Positions 41,890 through 44,687 of a DNA stretch of 44,687 bases are shown piece after piece. The translations under genes were made by a program, and so were the position numbers. Source of the stretch: Nocardiopsis trehalosi NBRC 14201 (GTDB lineage Bacteria > Actinomycetota > Actinomycetes > Streptosporangiales > Streptosporangiaceae); NCBI RefSeq assembly GCF_001552555.1, contig NZ_BCRK01000029.1, forward strand, positions 1 through 44,687, written 5' to 3'. Below the pieces are notes generated by a model. That model ran no database searches and had not been told where the DNA came from. It saw nothing but the letters and a program-made list of their open reading frames with translations. Positions within the stretch are counted from its first letter, which is position 1, and every line of letters begins with the position of its first letter.

Positions 41890-43218
41890 GTGTCCATTGA
41901 TCCCCGAGAAACCCACCGCCAGCCCGCGTCGCAGGGCTCGCGCATCGACCCCTACGTCGGCTCCTACGCCGCACGAGCCCAGGGGATGGTGGCCTCGGAG
42001 GTCCGGGCACTGTTCGCCGTCGCGTCGCGCCCCGAGGTGGTGTCCCTGGCGGGGGGGATGCCCAACGTGAGCGCACTGCCGCTGGAGGACATCGGCCAGA
42101 TCGTGCAGGACGTCGTCGCCCAGCAGGGTGCCACCGCCCTGCAGTACGGGTCCGCCCAGGGCGACCCCGGTCTGCGCGAGCAGATCTGCGAGGTCATGTC
42201 GCTGGAGGGCATCGACGCCAGCGCCGACGACGTCATCGTCACCGTCGGCTCCCAGCAGGCCCTCGACCTCGTCACCCGGGTCTTCGTCGACCCCGGCGAC
42301 GTCGTGCTGTGCGAGGCCCCCACCTACGTCACCGCCATCAACACCTTCGCCGCCTTCCAGGCCGACATCGTGCACGTCGCCATGGACGAGCACGGCGTCG
42401 TCCCCGAGGCGCTGGACGAGCACCTCACCCGCCTGGCCGCCGCCGGCCGGAAGGTGAAGTTCTTCTACACGATCCCCAACTTCCAGAACCCCGCGGGCGT
42501 CACCCTCACCGCCGAGCGCCGCCGCCGCGTCCTGGAGATCTGCCGGTCCCACGGCCTGCTCGTCCTGGAGGACAACCCCTACGGCCTGCTGCGCTACGAG
42601 GGCGAGGCGTGCCGGGCGCTGCGCGCCGACGCCCCGGACAACGTCATCTACCTGGGGTCGTTCTCCAAGACCCTGTCGCCGGGGTTCCGCATCGGGTGGG
42701 CGCTCGCGCCCGCGGCCGTCCGCGCCAAACTGGTGCTCGCGGCCGAGTCCGCGATGCTCAGCCACTCCACGTTCAACCAGATGGTGGTGGGGCGGTACCT
42801 GTCCACGCACCCGTGGCGGGAGCAGATCAAGGACTTCAACGAGATGTACCGCGAGCGGCGCGACGCGATGCTCGGGGCGCTGGAGGCCCTGATGCCGGCT
42901 GGCACCACCTGGACCCGGCCGCAGGGCGGGTTCTTCGTCTGGGTGACCCTGCCCGAGGGGCTCGACGCCAAGGCCATGCTGCCGCGCGCCGTCAGCGAGC
43001 GCGTCGCCTACGTCCCCGGCACCGGCTTCTACGCCTCCGACGAGGGGCGCCGGAACATGCGGCTGTCGTTCTGCTATCCCACGCCCGACCAGATCCGCGA
43101 GGGCGTCCGCCGCCTCGCGGGCGTGCTGAAGTCCGAGACCGCCCTGCGTGATACGTTCGGCACCACGTCGACCGCACCCTCGGGCGGAAACGACACCCCC
43201 TCACCCGACCTCCCCTAG
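41890..43218 (+). CDS. PLP aminotransferase, AspC/MocR-like class I
   Basis: A 442-residue fold-type I aminotransferase. SLAGGMPNVSALPLEDI (52-68), YGSAQGDPGLREQI (86-99), NPAG (200-203), DNPYG (228-232, Tyr231) and SFSKTLSPGFRIGW with Lys260 (257-270) are characteristic of the 2-aminoadipate/multi-substrate PLP-dependent aminotransferases related to MocR regulators, but no HTH is present. The GTG at 41890 follows GGAGGTGG. A TAGACT-type -10 lies near 41721. It precedes a D-Ala-D-Ala ligase gene by 53 bases, so the two are probably co-transcribed. Amino donor and acceptor are not predictable. Confidence 0.87.
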   Translation: MSIDPRETHRQPASQGSRIDPYVGSYAARAQGMVASEVRALFAVASRPEVVSLAGGMPNVSALPLEDIGQIVQDVVAQQGATALQYGSAQGDPGLREQICEVMSLEGIDASADDVIVTVGSQQALDLVTRVFVDPGDVVLCEAPTYVTAINTFAAFQADIVHVAMDEHGVVPEALDEHLTRLAAAGRKVKFFYTIPNFQNPAGVTLTAERRRRVLEICRSHGLLVLEDNPYGLLRYEGEACRALRADAPDNVIYLGSFSKTLSPGFRIGWALAPAAVRAKLVLAAESAMLSHSTFNQMVVGRYLSTHPWREQIKDFNEMYRERRDAMLGALEALMPAGTTWTRPQGGFFVWVTLPEGLDAKAMLPRAVSERVAYVPGTGFYASDEGRRNMRLSFCYPTPDQIREGVRRLAGVLKSETALRDTFGTTSTAPSGGNDTPSPDLP

Positions 43219-43271
43219 CACAGCGGGGGTGCTGCGCCGTGACACCGGCAGGACAGAAAGAAGGCAGGACC

Positions 43272-44231
43272 GTGGCCGATCTCGACCGGGTGCTCGTGCT
43301 CGCCGGCGGGATGTCCCCCGAACACGAGGTCAGTGTGCGCTCCGGGCGCCGCGTCGCCGAGTCGCTGCGCCGCCTCGGCATCGAGGTGCAGACCGCCGAC
43401 GTCGACTCCGCGCTGCTGGCGCGGCTGGCCGACGACCCGCCGCAGGTCGTCTTCCCCGTCCTGCACGGCGCCGCCGGTGAGGACGGCTCCGTCCGCGAGA
43501 TCCTGGAGTTGAGCGGCGTCCCCTACGTGGGGGCGCCGCCCAGCGCCTGCCGGGTGGCGTTCGCCAAGTCCACCGCCAAGGCGCTGGTGGCCGCGCGCGG
43601 CGTGTCCGTGCCGCGCGGGGTCACCCTGCCCAAGTCGGCGTTCCACGACCTCGGGGCACCGGCGCTGCTGGAGCGCATCACCGCCGCGCTGGGCTTCCCG
43701 CTGTTCGTCAAGCCCGACCAGGGCGGGTCCGCGTTCGGCGCCACCCCGGTCGACTCCGCCGAGGCGCTGTCGGCCGCGCTGGTGGCCTGCTTCGCCTACG
43801 GCGACACCGCCGTCATCGAGGAGCGGGTCGTCGGCACCGAGATCGCGGTGGGCGTCCTCGACCTGGGCGACGGCCCGTTCGCGCTGCCGCCGGTCGAGAT
43901 CGTGCCCGACGGCGGGGTCTACGACTACGCCGCCCGCTACACCGCGGGCCGCACCGAGTTCTTCAGCCCGGCGCGGCTGCCCGAGGCCGCCGTCGACGCG
44001 GCCACGGCCACCGCGCTCACCGCCCACCGGGCGCTGGGCCTGCGCGACTTCTCCCGCGCCGACCTCATCGTCGACGGCACCGGCCGGGTCCGGTTCCTGG
44101 AGGTCCAGGTGGCCCCCGGCATGACCGAGACCTCCACGTTCCCGCAGGCGGTCGACGCCGCCGGGCTGGACTTCGCGGTGGTCTGCCGCGAACTCGCGCA
44201 CCGGGCGCTGCTGCGCGGCCCCGGCGTCTGA
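43272..44231 (+). CDS. ddl: D-alanine-D-alanine ligase family protein
   Basis: A 319-residue ATP-grasp ligase. LAGGMSPEHEVSVRSGRRV matches the Ddl N-terminus (GGxSxEHEVS), VFPVLHGAAGEDGSVREILELSGVPYVG is the substrate-proximal block, and FVKPDQGGSAFGATPV and ERVVGTEIAVGVL belong to the ATP-grasp core. The C-terminal metal block reads FLEVQVAPGMTETSTFPQA; most Ddl enzymes have Asn (LEVNTxPGMT), whereas Gln occurs here. GTG 43272 is chosen for AGGA upstream; an in-frame GTG at 43239 is possible. The length fits a complete enzyme. It is not next to murF or other wall genes, so it may be a second, specialised ligase for another D-amino-acid dipeptide. Confidence 0.86.
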   Translation: MADLDRVLVLAGGMSPEHEVSVRSGRRVAESLRRLGIEVQTADVDSALLARLADDPPQVVFPVLHGAAGEDGSVREILELSGVPYVGAPPSACRVAFAKSTAKALVAARGVSVPRGVTLPKSAFHDLGAPALLERITAALGFPLFVKPDQGGSAFGATPVDSAEALSAALVACFAYGDTAVIEERVVGTEIAVGVLDLGDGPFALPPVEIVPDGGVYDYAARYTAGRTEFFSPARLPEAAVDAATATALTAHRALGLRDFSRADLIVDGTGRVRFLEVQVAPGMTETSTFPQAVDAAGLDFAVVCRELAHRALLRGPGV

Positions 44232-44250
44232 GCCCCGCTCCGCACGCGAC

Positions 44251-44282
44251 GCGGCCCGGCACCCGATCGGGTGCCGGGCCGC
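44251..44282 (+). terminator. 14-bp-stem terminator after ddl
   Basis: GCGGCCCGGCACCC (44251-44264) and its exact complement (44269-44282) around GATC lie 19 bases past the ddl stop. Confidence 0.75.
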
Positions 44283-44314
44283 CGCGTGTCCGGGCGGCGC
44301 CCGGCTAGGCAGAG

Positions 44315-44350
44315 TTTTTCTGGATGCTTCCGGCCTGACTGATCCAAAAA
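44315..44350. repeat. AT-flanked imperfect inverted repeat
   Basis: TTTTT-CT-GGAT (44315-44325) pairs with ATCC-AAAAA (44342-44350). The low-GC tracts are unusual for this window. It lies between the ddl terminator and the TerC stop and may be a second terminator or a relic of an inserted end. Confidence 0.4.
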
Positions 44351-44357
44351 GTGTGAC

Positions 44358-44687
44358 CTAGATCGGGACCCGTTCGTCCAGGTCGTCGTCGCCGCGCCCG
44401 TCGCGGCCCGCGGCCGCCGGGTCCGCGTCGGGGTCGGCGGGCATCGCCGCGGCGGCGGTCCCCAGCGCCGCGTCCCGGGCGGCGGCGTCGCGGCGGGTCT
44501 TGTAGAGGCTGGCGGCCGCGGTGCCGGCCAGGGTGAGCACGATGACCACGAGGGAGAGCACGGTCGGGATCTCCGGGACGTGCAGGCTGGTGGTCTCGTG
44601 GATCGCGTGCAGGATGAGCTTGACGCCGATGAACCCCAGGATGAGGGCGAGCCCCGTGCTGAGGTAGACCAGCTTGTCGATCAGCCC
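44358..44687 (-). CDS. TerC-family membrane protein, 3' end only
   Basis: The last 109 codons of a gene that continues past the right edge. The visible part reads KLVYLSTGLALILGFIGVKL, ILHAIHE, then VPEIPTVLSLVVIVLTLAGTAA, the last two membrane segments of TerC/Alx-type proteins, where VKL.L.A.HE followed by VPEIP is typical. A 40-residue Ala/Asp-rich cytoplasmic tail ends in DDDLDERVPI. TerC proteins are implicated in manganese or calcium export and tellurite resistance; the part with the conserved acidic metal residues lies outside the window. Confidence 0.8.
   Translation of the reverse strand, partial: GLIDKLVYLSTGLALILGFIGVKLILHAIHETTSLHVPEIPTVLSLVVIVLTLAGTAAASLYKTRRDAAARDAALGTAAAAMPADPDADPAAAGRDGRGDDDLDERVPI

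Overview
The window is bacterial DNA of very high G+C. Coding regions show strong third-position GC bias, GTG and TTG starts are common, and the gene families (PucR, GntR/FCD, F420-type split-barrel enzymes, ApbE with a flavin reductase) are typical of a filamentous actinomycete. The style suggests Nocardiopsis or a relative, but no rRNA or other phylogenetic marker is present to prove it. I see no tRNA, rRNA, CRISPR array, integrase or complete insertion sequence.

Left part (1-20.1 kb). This is ordinary, fairly dense chromosome. It starts with the 5' end of an exported protein and an epoxide-hydrolase remnant. Next comes a translationally coupled minus-strand redox operon: DUF2271 protein, then ApbE flavin transferase, then a heme/FAD/NAD(P)H transmembrane reductase. 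It is followed by an MFS exporter, a small conserved protein, a small secreted protein, a methyltransferase with an odd leader, an exported PL11 rhamnogalacturonan lyase with a LacI-type operator, an exported 5'-nucleotidase-like phosphoesterase, an F420-type oxidoreductase, an oversized PucR regulator divergent from an agmatinase, a BASS-type symporter divergent from an HTH regulator, and a two-gene winged-helix/membrane-protein operon behind three contiguous 19-bp operators.

Middle part (20.2-30.4 kb). This stretch is gene-poor. Isolated genes are separated by 0.4-1.3 kb spacers: an Arg-rich lipobox protein, a GAF regulator, a degenerate kinase-like protein, a small membrane protein, and a divergent XRE-cupin regulator/GNAT acetyltransferase pair. 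The spacers contain diverged direct and dispersed repeats but no recognisable genes or mobile-element proteins.

Right part (30.4-44.7 kb). A TetR gene under a perfect operator is overlapped by a membrane-protein gene and followed by a Ddn-like oxidoreductase, ending in a 22-bp-stem terminator. An AT-richer regulatory region then precedes a DegT-type sugar aminotransferase, a Gfo/Idh/MocA dehydrogenase and an MFS permease. This set looks like an aminosugar (3-keto, then 3-amino) pathway with its own transporter. A convergent operon encodes a mandelate-racemase-family dehydratase, an SDR and a GH13 alpha-glucosidase. A divergent GntR/FCD gene probably controls it through a site inside the promoter spacer. 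The window ends with a MocR/AspC-like aminotransferase, a stand-alone D-Ala-D-Ala ligase and the 3' end of a TerC-family membrane protein.

The strongest leads are the aminosugar locus, the dispersed intergenic repeats, the triple operator array, the degenerate kinase, and the ApbE operon that lacks an obvious FMN-acceptor protein.
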